From NCBI GenBank assembly GCA_947476335.1, contig CANJQH010000026.1:1-39650 (forward strand): 39,650 nucleotides of DNA. Direction: 5' to 3'. The notes beneath the pieces are model-generated. The model saw only the letters and a program-made list of their open reading frames with translations, did no database searches and was not told the DNA's origin. Position 1 is the first letter of the stretch. Every line of letters begins with the position of its first letter. Of this stretch, positions 14,977 to 23,276 are shown piece after piece. The translations under genes and the position numbers were made by a program. The DNA comes from Anaerolineae bacterium (GTDB lineage: Bacteria > Chloroflexota > Anaerolineae > J036 > Brachytrichaceae).

Positions 14977-15011
14977 GAACGGATGATACTGCCGCGCTAC
15001 TCGATCGTCAC
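14977..15011 (-). promoter_or_regulatory. Promoter-like sequence of gcvT, leaderless geometry
   Basis: On the minus strand the -35 GTGACG (15006-15011, 4 of 6 bases) and -10 TATCAT (14983-14988) are 17 bp apart. The ATG lies six bases after the -10. The sequence overlaps the 3' end of the preceding minus-strand gene. Confidence 0.5.
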
Positions 15012-16169
15012 GACCACCTCAGCTTTCTCCGCCTTTGCATTGCCGGTGTTGTCGATCACCTGCAGGCGAATTTTGTAAGTGCCGGGCGGCAGCGTATCCG
15101 TGTGCAGCTCCATCAAGTCGCCGTTCACTACGGGCTTCTGAAAATCGGCGATATGTCCCCAGCTGTCATTGACGCCGGCCTGGAACTGATAGCGCGCGAA
15201 ATTGTCACCCGTTGCGGTGCCCGAGAACGTCAGCACATTGCCGCGCGCCACGCGTGTGCCCGACGCCGGCCGTACGATGCACACGTTCGCAGTCGGACAC
15301 GCCGAGCCCGCAACCGCCGCCGGAGCAGCCTGTCCGGCTTCCAACGGTGTGCCGACGCCGTTGCCCTGCGTCAGCGTCCACGTGCCGCAGCCGGTGGTAT
15401 AAAACTCGAACGTCATCGGCTCGATATTGACGATCACACTCGCTTCACCAAGGTGATTGTCGATGATCTCCTGATCTCGATCACTTTTCTCCCAGTAGCA
15501 TTTCATACCGCTGCCGTTCGAGCGCCAACGCCCTGGGGTCATGTTCAGACCGATGATGTAAATACCATCGCGCTTCGCCGCAGCCTGTTTTGCAGGAGAA
15601 AGTGCTGGGAGGTTATTCGTATCCAGCATCGTCCAAGCCCCACAGCCGCGTGAGTAGAACTCGAAATCATCTGGACGAATCATCACCGCACCACCGCCAT
15701 AGCCGAAATGGTTGCCGTTGATATCCTGCGTCGAATTCAAACGCTCCCAATAGCAGGAGGCGCTCATCCCGTTCGACCACCAGAGCCCGGGTGCCATGTC
15801 TACATTCACCAACGAGTGCCCGTCCTTACGCGATGCAGTCTGTTTCTCGATCGGCTGAGCCGGAAGCGCCGTCGGATCGAGCTGCATCCATGTACCGCAG
15901 CCGTTGGATTGGAATTTGTAATCCGCCGGCTGAATCATCACAGCGCCGCCGGGGCTCGTCAGATCATTCGCAAGAATGTCGCCGCTCTCCGCTGTTCGTT
16001 CCCAGTAACAGCGGGCTCCCTTGCCCATCGAACGATAGAGGCCCGGCGGAATCTGCTCGTTCACCAGATGTACGCCATCCTTGAACGTCGGCGGCTGCGC
16101 TTCGACGCCGGAAAATCCGAACGTTGATACAGCCATGACAGCTGCGAGGAGAATGGTTTTCATACTCAT
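14997..16169 (-). CDS. Secreted protein with three CYW/GCGTW repeats and an Ig-like C-terminus
   Basis: The 390-residue product starts with a signal peptide (MKTILLAAVMAVSTFGFSGVEA). Three copies of a 69-residue domain follow at 29-97, 114-182 and 199-267, joined by 16-residue linkers, giving an exact 85-residue period. Each copy has a PGxxxS turn, CYWE, a central acidic part and GCGxW; two cysteines always lie 37 residues apart and probably pair. Similar single domains occur in exported proteins of other bacteria, but I know no function. The C-terminal part (about 290-390) has GTRVARGNVLTFSGTATGDNF and LPPGTYKIRLQVIDNTGNA, typical of an Ig-like beta-sandwich. The ATG at 16169 has AAAGG seven bases upstream; a second ATG is six bases further in. 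A cell-surface or secreted role is inferred. Confidence 0.8.
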   Translation of the reverse strand: MSMKTILLAAVMAVSTFGFSGVEAQPPTFKDGVHLVNEQIPPGLYRSMGKGARCYWERTAESGDILANDLTSPGGAVMIQPADYKFQSNGCGTWMQLDPTALPAQPIEKQTASRKDGHSLVNVDMAPGLWWSNGMSASCYWERLNSTQDINGNHFGYGGGAVMIRPDDFEFYSRGCGAWTMLDTNNLPALSPAKQAAAKRDGIYIIGLNMTPGRWRSNGSGMKCYWEKSDRDQEIIDNHLGEASVIVNIEPMTFEFYTTGCGTWTLTQGNGVGTPLEAGQAAPAAVAGSACPTANVCIVRPASGTRVARGNVLTFSGTATGDNFARYQFQAGVNDSWGHIADFQKPVVNGDLMELHTDTLPPGTYKIRLQVIDNTGNAKAEKAEVVVTIE

Positions 16170-16283
16170 AGTGATACCTTTGCACGCATCACTGTATCCG
16201 GCGATGGCTACAAAATACCGTAGACATGGCTGCTCAGGCACATCCGCCATGTCGGGCGAATTTTTGCAAAGTGCGCGCCCGAC

Positions 16284-17741
16284 TCAGCGCAATTCTGCCG
16301 CCCGCCGGTACGCCGCCTCGTTCGCGCGCGCCGATTCGAACAGATCGACCAGCGGCTCGGGATACGCCACGCCGTCGCGGCGGCATTCCTCCAGCGTAAG
16401 CAGATCCGGTCGATGCGCGCGCGCGCCACGCAGACCACGCAGTTCCGGCAGCCAGTGCCGCACGTAGTCGCCGTGCGGATCGTAGTCTTCAGACTGTTTG
16501 TAGATGTTGAAAAAGCGGTACGCGCGCGTGTCGTTGCCGACGCCAGCGGTGTAGCACCAGTTGCCGTAATTACTGGCGGCGTCGTAGTCGATCAGCTGCG
16601 CTTCGAACCACGCGGCGCCAAAGCGCCAGTCGATGCCGAGATTTTTTGTGAGGAAGCTGGCGACGTTCTGGCGGCCGCGGTTGCTCATGAAGCCGGTCGC
16701 ACGCAGCTCACGCATGTTCGCGTCTACGAGTGGAAAGCCAGTGCAGCCTTCGCACCATGCATCGAAGTCACGTCGTGCCGCTGCGTCGCGATCCGGCCGA
16801 CGCCAGGGCAGACGCAGATCGCGCAAGCCGCCGACGCGGAACAACTTCGCGCCGTACTTCGCGCTCACAAAATGAAAATAGTCTCGCCACAGAAGTTCGA
16901 AGAACAGCCAGTAGGTCGAATCGTTGCGCACGCGCTCTCGTTCGTAGCGCTGCACTTCGGCGCACACCTCGCGCGGCGAAAGGCAGCCGAGCGCCAGCCA
17001 CGGCGATAGGCGTGAAGAATCATCGGGACCCAGCATGCCGTTGCGCGTTTCCTTGTACGTGCGCAGTCGATCAGCATCCCAGATGTAATGCTGCAATCGA
17101 GCGCGCCCCGCCGTGCTGCCGCCGACGAACACCAGCGTCGCGCGCGGGTCATGTGTCGGCGGCGTAAAGCCGAACTCTTCCAGCGTCGGCAATTCGCCGG
17201 GATCGAACACAGGCGTGCGCAGCCGATCCGGCGCCGGCAGCACATCGCGCGGGCGCACGGATTGTTTTTCAACCCACGTGCGAAAGCGCGTGAACAAGTC
17301 CGGCAGATCGTGCATTTCGAACGGCAGGTCATCCGGGTGCAGCAGCGACGCGCCGTCGAAGGCATGCAGCGCGAGCGGCGTGCGTGCGAGCGCATCTTCC
17401 ACCGCGCGTTCCTCCGTGCCGGCCTCACGATGAAAGTACAGCGCACGCGCGCCGATCTCAGCGGCGAGCGCCGGCAGAATTTCCTCGGGCGCGCCGCGCC
17501 GCACGATCAGGTCGCCGCCGAGCGCGCGCAGCTCTGCGCGCAACGCCGCGACCGACTCGACGAGGAAGCGCGCGCGCTGCGGGGCGATGCGCGACATGCC
17601 GAGCGACGAGCGTGCGTAGACGCGCGGGTCGAGGCAGTACACCGCGACGAGCGGCCCAGCCTTGGCGGCGCGCAGCAGTGGCTCATGATCGTGCGTGCGC
17701 AGATCATTGCGGAACCAGACGAGGCTGACAGAAGTTGACAT
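16284..17741 (-). CDS. DASH-type cryptochrome/photolyase
   Basis: The 485-residue flavoprotein belongs to the photolyase-cryptochrome family. It has the N-terminal antenna domain (LVWFRNDLRTHDHEPL, residues 8-23) and the FAD-binding C-terminal half. RLSPWLALGCLSPREV, the DANMRELRATGFMSNRGRQNVASFL segment and IDYDAASNYGNWCYTAGVGND are visible. The last motif, followed by RFFNIYKQSEDYDPHGDYVRHWLPEL, points to the DASH subgroup, which repairs pyrimidine dimers in single-stranded or looped DNA and may also signal. It starts 23 bp after the stop codon of the lyase-family gene, so cotranscription is likely although no functional link is obvious. Confidence 0.93.
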   Translation of the reverse strand: MSTSVSLVWFRNDLRTHDHEPLLRAAKAGPLVAVYCLDPRVYARSSLGMSRIAPQRARFLVESVAALRAELRALGGDLIVRRGAPEEILPALAAEIGARALYFHREAGTEERAVEDALARTPLALHAFDGASLLHPDDLPFEMHDLPDLFTRFRTWVEKQSVRPRDVLPAPDRLRTPVFDPGELPTLEEFGFTPPTHDPRATLVFVGGSTAGRARLQHYIWDADRLRTYKETRNGMLGPDDSSRLSPWLALGCLSPREVCAEVQRYERERVRNDSTYWLFFELLWRDYFHFVSAKYGAKLFRVGGLRDLRLPWRRPDRDAAARRDFDAWCEGCTGFPLVDANMRELRATGFMSNRGRQNVASFLTKNLGIDWRFGAAWFEAQLIDYDAASNYGNWCYTAGVGNDTRAYRFFNIYKQSEDYDPHGDYVRHWLPELRGLRGARAHRPDLLTLEECRRDGVAYPEPLVDLFESARANEAAYRRAAELR

Positions 17742-17763
17742 TTGACGTGCGCGAACCCGAGAT

Positions 17764-19113
17764 CTAAGAAGACGGGTTCGAAATTACATAATCTACGAAC
17801 ACGCCGCACTGCCCGGTGTAACGCGTCGGCTCCAGCAGCGCATCGATCTCCGCGCGCGACAGATGCGCGCTCACGCGTTCGTCTTCGGCGAGCAGATCGG
17901 CGAACGCATACCCGCTTTCGACTGCGCGCATCGCCGCGTCGTACACCACATCATGCGCGCTCACGCGCCCGATGCGCTCACCCAGCGCGAACATCACCGC
18001 CTCGGAAAGCATCAGCCCGCCCAGCGCATCGACATTGCGGCGCATGCGTTCAGGATACACGCGCAACCCGCGCAGCACACGCAGTGTCTGCGCCAGTGCA
18101 CCGTCGGTCATCACACACAACTCGGGCAAATATGCCCACTCCATGTGATTCACCGTCCAGTCGCGCTCGTGCTCCTGAATCAGGCCGTCGAACGCCGCGC
18201 GCGCATGATTGAACGACAGCCGGGCCAGCGCGACGATAGCCTCGCACAACATCGGGTTGCGCTTATGCGGCATGGTGCTGCTGCCGATCTTGCCCTCATT
18301 CCACGGCTCTTCGACTTCCATCACTTCCGATTTCTGCAGAAGAATAATTTCGTGCGCGATCTTGCCGCACGTGCCGGCGAGCATGGCCGCAACCGATGCG
18401 AATTCGACGAAGCCGTCGTGCGCGACATGCCAGGTGACAGCCGCTTCGGCCAGCCCGAGGCGCGGCATCATGCGCGCACGAATTTCCAGGCCATGCGCGC
18501 CAACGCCGGCGAGCGTCCCGGCTGCACCACCGAACTGCCCGACGAGCACGCGCGGCTTGCAGTCGTGCAGCCGCGCTGCGTGGCGCCGCAGCTCTTCGAT
18601 CCAGATCGCCACCTTGTAGCCGAACGTGATCGGCAGCGCATGCTGGCCGTGCGTGCGGCCAGGCATGATCGTGTCACGATGCGCGCGCGCAATTTCTACC
18701 AGCACCGCATCTATTTGGAAAATGCGCTTCTCAAAAATCGCGGTCGCATCGCGCAGCTGCAGCACCACCGCGCTGTCCATGATGTCCTGCGTCGTGGCGC
18801 CGTAGTGAATCCATTCGCCGGCCGCGGGCGAACAGATGGACTTGAACGCGCGGATCAGCGGCACGATCGGGTGCAGCGTGTGATCGATCTCGCGCTTCAT
18901 CCACGTCGCATCGATCCACTCGGCGCGCCCGCGCTCCGTGATTTCATCGGCCGCCGCCTGCGGCACGATGCCGAGCTCAGCTTCGGCCTGTGCCAGCGCC
19001 ACTTCGACATCGAGCCATTTTTGCAATAACGCGCGATCGTCGAACACGGCACGCATTTCGTCGGTGCCGTAAAGGTCCTTCAGGAAAATCGAATCAGTAA
19101 TGTGGGAAGGCAT
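17764..19113 (-). CDS. Adenylosuccinate lyase / carboxymuconate cycloisomerase superfamily enzyme
   Basis: The 449-residue cytosolic protein is a member of the fumarase/aspartase superfamily. The signature loop GSSTMPHKRNP is present, as are the HYGATTQDIMDSA and GRTHGQHALPITFG regions carrying active-site residues. The opening DSIFLKDLYGTDEMRAVF is closer to 3-carboxy-cis,cis-muconate cycloisomerase-type proteins than to classical PurB, so I give no gene symbol. It may catalyse a beta-elimination or a cycloisomerisation. It follows the GPH transporter gene with only three bases between stop and start, which suggests a catabolic pair: uptake of a substrate and its cleavage. A housekeeping purine role is the alternative. 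Confidence 0.85.
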   Translation of the reverse strand: MPSHITDSIFLKDLYGTDEMRAVFDDRALLQKWLDVEVALAQAEAELGIVPQAAADEITERGRAEWIDATWMKREIDHTLHPIVPLIRAFKSICSPAAGEWIHYGATTQDIMDSAVVLQLRDATAIFEKRIFQIDAVLVEIARAHRDTIMPGRTHGQHALPITFGYKVAIWIEELRRHAARLHDCKPRVLVGQFGGAAGTLAGVGAHGLEIRARMMPRLGLAEAAVTWHVAHDGFVEFASVAAMLAGTCGKIAHEIILLQKSEVMEVEEPWNEGKIGSSTMPHKRNPMLCEAIVALARLSFNHARAAFDGLIQEHERDWTVNHMEWAYLPELCVMTDGALAQTLRVLRGLRVYPERMRRNVDALGGLMLSEAVMFALGERIGRVSAHDVVYDAAMRAVESGYAFADLLAEDERVSAHLSRAEIDALLEPTRYTGQCGVFVDYVISNPSS

Positions 19114-19116
19114 GGT

Positions 19117-20544
19117 TCATGCACGATCTGCTGCGTGCTCGACACTGGCGCTCATCCCTGCAGACGCGCTCTGCATGTCTTGTGCCATATTCGTCGGCCG
19201 CTGTGACATTTCCACCAACCGCTTGCGCATGGCGCGCAGCACATTACCATGCAGCGGGTAAGCCAGCAGCACCAGAAAAGCGCCGGCACATCCAGCAAAC
19301 GGCAGGAAGGTCATGAACACGCGAAAGCCGAGCGCCACGCTCGCCGGCTGCACAGCCGCCGTCGCGTCGTAGCCATAAATCTGTGCAACCAGACCAAACG
19401 CCGCCGACACGATCGCAGTGCTTAGCGTGATCACCATGCCATTCATGCCGAAGTACATGCCTTCGCGCCGCGCGCCGGTGCGCGTCTCATCTTCATCGAT
19501 CACATCAGACAACAAAATATTGTCCATCAGAAAAATTCCAGCGAAGCCGACACCGACGAAGGCAGCGGACGCAAGCGTAGTCGTCAGATCGGTAACGAAC
19601 CACAGCGACAGCGTACCGAGGGCGACAACGACATACGCCGCCAGCGTGGTGGTGCGCGGCTCAAAGCGATTCGCCACCAGCTGTCGCCACGGATAGAGCA
19701 TCAGCGCCGAGACGATAAACGCCGTCGCCAGAATGATCGCCGTCTGCGAGCCGTCAGTCTTCAGCGTGTACTTGACGAAGAAGGCCATGCCTGCGGCCAT
19801 GCCATTGGTAGTGACGAAGCGCAGCGTCTGCGCCACGGTCAGCGTCATGAAGCTGCGATTGACGAACGTCGCCCGCAGCGCCTGCGGAAAGGTCATATCC
19901 GGTTCATGCGCCTGACCAGTTTCGAACATGCCGCGCTGGCCGATCAGAATCGCGATCAGTCCGGCGACGGCAAAGAGGATGCCCATGGTTCCCCAGCCAA
20001 GGCGATCGCCGATGACGGGCGGCAGGGCAACACCGAGCAGCAGCGCCACGGTGAGGAAGATCATCATCTTTGCGGCGACGTCGGTGCGTTCGCGGTAGTT
20101 CGTGAACATCTCCGGCAACAGTGCGTAGTAGGCGTTGCCGACCGCAGTGTTGATCGCGTCATAGATCACGATCACGACGACGAAGTACGCCAGTAGTGCG
20201 TACGGTTGCGTGATCCCATCGAACGGCGCCAGCCACAGCGCCGCGAACATGATCATGAATGGAAATGCACCGAAGCGCAGCCATGGGATGCGCCGACCGA
20301 AGCGCGTGTGCGTCTTATCCTGCCAGTAGCCAATCAGCGGATTGTTGATCGCGTTGTAAAACGCATAAATCGTCAGCGCGATGGCGGCCCACGCGGGCGG
20401 CAGGTGCTTCACATCGGTATAGAAAAACAGCAGCGAAACGCCGAAGACCTGACCTGGCATGGTCACGCCCATCATGGCGACGCCGTACAGCCAGCGCTGC
20501 GTTTGTGTGGTGCGAGCGAGAGGTTCGTGGTGAGTTGAAGTCAT
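19117..20544 (-). CDS. GPH-type sugar:cation symporter (MFS superfamily)
   Basis: The 475-residue integral membrane protein has about twelve hydrophobic segments. It shows the glycoside-pentoside-hexuronide symporter pattern: an early NAINNPLIGYWQDKTHTRFGRRIPWLRFGA stretch (the GPH cytoplasmic loop) and a later MDNILLSDVIDEDETRTGARREGMYFG stretch. Substrates of the family are glycosides, uronides and pentoses moved with Na+ or H+. I start at the ATG at 20544, where MTSTHHEPLARTTQTQRW begins; the upstream frame is low-complexity sequence. No Shine-Dalgarno is visible. It is followed almost without gap by the lyase-superfamily gene. The actual substrate is unknown. Confidence 0.88.
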   Translation of the reverse strand: MTSTHHEPLARTTQTQRWLYGVAMMGVTMPGQVFGVSLLFFYTDVKHLPPAWAAIALTIYAFYNAINNPLIGYWQDKTHTRFGRRIPWLRFGAFPFMIMFAALWLAPFDGITQPYALLAYFVVVIVIYDAINTAVGNAYYALLPEMFTNYRERTDVAAKMMIFLTVALLLGVALPPVIGDRLGWGTMGILFAVAGLIAILIGQRGMFETGQAHEPDMTFPQALRATFVNRSFMTLTVAQTLRFVTTNGMAAGMAFFVKYTLKTDGSQTAIILATAFIVSALMLYPWRQLVANRFEPRTTTLAAYVVVALGTLSLWFVTDLTTTLASAAFVGVGFAGIFLMDNILLSDVIDEDETRTGARREGMYFGMNGMVITLSTAIVSAAFGLVAQIYGYDATAAVQPASVALGFRVFMTFLPFAGCAGAFLVLLAYPLHGNVLRAMRKRLVEMSQRPTNMAQDMQSASAGMSASVEHAADRA

Positions 20545-20696
20545 GGCAGAGAGTGATGGCAGAGAGTAGTGGAGTAGTGATAGTAGATCGTGATAATGCG
20601 CATTGGCAAGTATGCACAAGAATGCGCCGATCCACTATCCACTATCTGCTCTCCACTATCTGCTCTCCACTATCTGCTCTCCGCCCACCATCCGCT
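20545..20696. other. Gap with low-complexity DNA and a 14-bp tandem repeat
   Basis: GCAGAGAGTGATGGCAGAG-like DNA lies next to the symporter start. The 14-bp unit CCACTATCTGCTCT is then repeated three times at 20639-20680, up to the end of the dioxygenase gene. No promoter could be defined. Confidence 0.7.
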
Positions 20697-21599
20697 TCAC
20701 TTTACAGGCGGCGTGGACCCTTCCGGCCACCAGTACGAATCACGTGGCGCCATCGGACGAAAATCAAGTCGATCGACACCGAGGTAATGAAGCGTAGCGC
20801 GCTCGAGCAGCGAGAAGTCTTCAGGATTTGCGCGATTCAAATTCATCGGCTCCTTGAGGACGACAGGAGGATTACTCATGAAGCGCGGAACACCCGTCAC
20901 ATTCTGTGATGAAGCATGCAACATGAACGGATGAATGATCACCATATCGCCTGCCTCGCCAGTAACCTCTTCAAACTGTTTGCATTGGCGAATAATGTCT
21001 TGAAATTTAAAGTCACCCGGGGGGACGCCTTCGGGATGATCCGCCAGAAAGCGTGCGATCAGGCGAACTGAATCAGGAGCGATGAACGTGGCACCACCCT
21101 GATGGCGCATATCCGACCACATGACGATCGGCAGGAGCGCCTGTTCGCGACTGTCAAGAAAATGCCGGAAATAGCTGCCGTCTTTGTGCCAGCCGCTGAC
21201 TTCGGCTGAAGGTGGCTGCCAGGGCTGATCTGCGCCACGATTGAAATTCACGATAAAGGCATCTGACCAGGACCACGAGTTGATGGCACTGAAATGGCTC
21301 GACTCGATGTGCATGACCGTGGTTTCGAGGCGATCCTCGCCGCCGATGACATCCATCATCGCGTCCCACGCCTTAGGTGCGAGTTGTCGAACCGGCACCT
21401 GATTACAGTGATCCATGTGCACCAGGCCACGCTCCCAAGTAGCAGGGTTGTTTTTGTCGTAGCCGAGCCGTTGATACGCTTGATCGATCCAGGGATTGGA
21501 AATCGACAAGTCAACGCAGTTTTTGACAATCAAGTAACCTTTTTCAAAGAAACTCTGCACCTGGTCTTCCGTCAGCACCTTATATTTACCCATTGCCAT
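20697..21599 (-). CDS. PhyH-type Fe(II)/2-oxoglutarate dioxygenase
   Basis: The 300-residue protein fits the phytanoyl-CoA dioxygenase (PhyH) family of cytosolic non-haem iron oxygenases that hydroxylate small molecules. The HxD iron pair is His138-x-Asp140 (SGWHKDGSYF). The distal His is probably His228 in GDMVIIHPFMLHASSQN, and Arg239 (VPRF) is placed to bind 2-oxoglutarate. An opening LTEDQVQSFFEKGYLIVKN is typical. It lies downstream of the ABC importer genes in the same orientation but behind a long inverted repeat, so it is probably a separate unit. Two start codons lie close together (21599 and 21593). The substrate cannot be deduced; natural-product or sugar modification are equally open. 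Confidence 0.85.
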   Translation of the reverse strand: MAMGKYKVLTEDQVQSFFEKGYLIVKNCVDLSISNPWIDQAYQRLGYDKNNPATWERGLVHMDHCNQVPVRQLAPKAWDAMMDVIGGEDRLETTVMHIESSHFSAINSWSWSDAFIVNFNRGADQPWQPPSAEVSGWHKDGSYFRHFLDSREQALLPIVMWSDMRHQGGATFIAPDSVRLIARFLADHPEGVPPGDFKFQDIIRQCKQFEEVTGEAGDMVIIHPFMLHASSQNVTGVPRFMSNPPVVLKEPMNLNRANPEDFSLLERATLHYLGVDRLDFRPMAPRDSYWWPEGSTPPVK

Positions 21600-21605
21600 T
21601 CTTTA

Positions 21606-21652
21606 AAATGCCTGCACATGCCCTCAGGGCTTGCGTGCATGTGCAGGCATTT
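21606..21652. promoter_or_regulatory. 16-bp inverted repeat upstream of the dioxygenase
   Basis: AAATGCCTGCACATGC (21606-21621) and its exact complement (21637-21652) surround a 15-base loop, seven bases before the dioxygenase ATG. It could be an operator, or a terminator for the ABC genes read on the minus strand, where TTTT follows the stem. I cannot decide between these. Confidence 0.6.
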
Positions 21653-21707
21653 CACTACTACTTAACTACCGATTATGGTGGTTTACATACCACGAAACCA
21701 AATCACA

Positions 21708-21803
21708 CTAAGTGAGTCGCCAAAAGTTCTGGCGGCAGATTCGCCTCCCCTGCTTTGCGGGGGAGGCGAATCTGCCGGACAAAACTTATGGACAGGAACT
21801 CAG
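21708..21803 (+). mobile_element. B element copy 1 (96-bp MITE), overlapping a stop codon
   Basis: It starts CTAAGTGAGTCGCC and ends GGACAGGAACTCAG. The internal 20-bp stem (GGCAGATTCGCCTCCCCTGC) has one mismatch and a TTT loop. The right end contains the TGA stop of the binding-protein gene (tca at 21800-21802 on the plus strand). The right-end TA expected from the other copies reads CA here. Confidence 0.88.
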
Positions 21804-23242
21804 GCTGCGCCCAGCAGTTCCAACGCTTTCTTCTGCGCATCCCCTGCGAGGGCGGGAATGGGCGTATCAGTCGTCAGCACAGATGTGAAGAGATCGTTCC
21901 AGATGGTATTGAGCTTATTCGGCTCCTTGTTCCACTGCGGCAGAATGCCCAAATCGCTATCTTTGAGCAGCCCACCGAATTTCTTCGTAGCATCGTCAAC
22001 GTTGCCATCCTTGAGAAGCAGCTCAATCGAGCCCTTGGTGGACGGCAGGCGACCAGACTTGAATACATTGTCCTGAACAGACGCATCCTGGCTGGTGATG
22101 ATCCAATCGACGGCCAAGTCAGCCACCTTGCTGGCGGACAGTGCTCCATAGATGACATTGCCGACAACATAGCTGGCAGGCTTACCACCGGCAGGTACCG
22201 GAATCGCGCCATAGATAGCGTTCTTGAGGCCGCTATCCTTCGCCCAACCCACGTGCCAGGAACCAGCCATTTGCATGGCTGACTTTCCAGCGAAGAGCTG
22301 GCTATAGACCTTACCCTCATCCGATTCGAAGACCAGGCCCTTCGGCGTGTACGGCAGAATTTTGCGCACAAATTCCCAGGCAGCGAAACCCTTTTCGTCA
22401 TCGAAGTTGGGCTGGAAGGGATTGTCCGCCTTGTTCAATGTCGAGCCGAGCTGCTGCATATAAACAGCCAGGCGGAACATCCCACCGACGGAGAAGCCGA
22501 GCGGCCCCTGAAGGGAATAGCCGCCGATTTCGCCCTTTGATTTCTCACTGACCGTCTGCGCCACAGCCAGCATTTCATCCCATGTAGCAGGAATTTCTTC
22601 CTTAAGGCCGGCATCGCGCAACACGTTCGGATTTGCCTCGAAGCCGAAGCATCCGGAGATCCAGGACATTCCGTAGTGCTTGCCGTCGTAGATCGCCGCC
22701 TTATGCGTGCCGACGATCGAATTGTCGAGCACCTTCGGGCTCTGCTTGAGTGCGTCATCGATCGGCAATAGTGCGCCGAGCGAAGCGTACTGCTGGAAGA
22801 AGTTCTCACCGACGATGACATCCGGCTGTGTGCCAGCCAGTAGTGCCGTTACGACGTTTTGCCGCAGCGCCTCATCCCAGCCATGATCTTCCCAGACGAT
22901 GGTTGTGCCCGGATTCTTGGCGAGAAACGCTGCCTTGTGGGCCACCATAGCGGCACCCGTTTTCGTCGGATCCTTGTCGATCTGCATCAGATCCAGACCA
23001 GAGCCCCACACGGTGATCGTGCGCGGTCCTTCCGGCGCCGGTGTGCTGGTCACCTGAATTTCAACCTGTCGTGTCACTTCAACCTGCTGAGCTTCCGAAG
23101 TGATTTTGACTTCACGAGTGACTTCAACGACCTGCTGCGCGGCGGGGGCAGCAGGTGCACATGCGGCCAGTGCAAGGCCACCTGCGCCGAGGGCGGCAAC
23201 CCTCAGAAACCGACGACGAGAGATATTTCGATCTGCGGACAT
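21800..23242 (-). CDS. Carbohydrate ABC transporter substrate-binding lipoprotein
   Basis: The 480-residue protein is an extracytoplasmic solute-binding protein of family 1 (MalE-like). Its N-terminus has a Tat-type motif (SRRRFL, residues 8-13) followed by a lipobox ending at Cys28 (LALAAC), so it is exported and lipid-anchored. A VEVTREVKITSE-type linker follows. The binding fold shows LLAGTQPDVIVGE, PIDDALKQSPKVLD, YGMSWISGCFGFEANPNVLRDAGL, PATWDEMLAVAQ and the FAGKSAMQMAGSWHVGWA segment. The ATG at 23242 has GGAGG seven bases upstream. It is the last gene of an importer operon with two permeases. The stop codon lies inside a B element, so the extreme C-terminus may have been shortened. 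The sugar is unknown. Confidence 0.93.
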   Translation of the reverse strand: MSADRNISRRRFLRVAALGAGGLALAACAPAAPAAQQVVEVTREVKITSEAQQVEVTRQVEIQVTSTPAPEGPRTITVWGSGLDLMQIDKDPTKTGAAMVAHKAAFLAKNPGTTIVWEDHGWDEALRQNVVTALLAGTQPDVIVGENFFQQYASLGALLPIDDALKQSPKVLDNSIVGTHKAAIYDGKHYGMSWISGCFGFEANPNVLRDAGLKEEIPATWDEMLAVAQTVSEKSKGEIGGYSLQGPLGFSVGGMFRLAVYMQQLGSTLNKADNPFQPNFDDEKGFAAWEFVRKILPYTPKGLVFESDEGKVYSQLFAGKSAMQMAGSWHVGWAKDSGLKNAIYGAIPVPAGGKPASYVVGNVIYGALSASKVADLAVDWIITSQDASVQDNVFKSGRLPSTKGSIELLLKDGNVDDATKKFGGLLKDSDLGILPQWNKEPNKLNTIWNDLFTSVLTTDTPIPALAGDAQKKALELLGAA

Positions 23243-23276
23243 TTTCAACCTCCTAACTAGAACAAAAAAACTTGCG

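Noticed and set aside
17863-19029. A 388-codon open frame on the plus strand
   Set aside because: It is antisense to the lyase-superfamily gene, which has clear motifs on the other strand; no family features are present.
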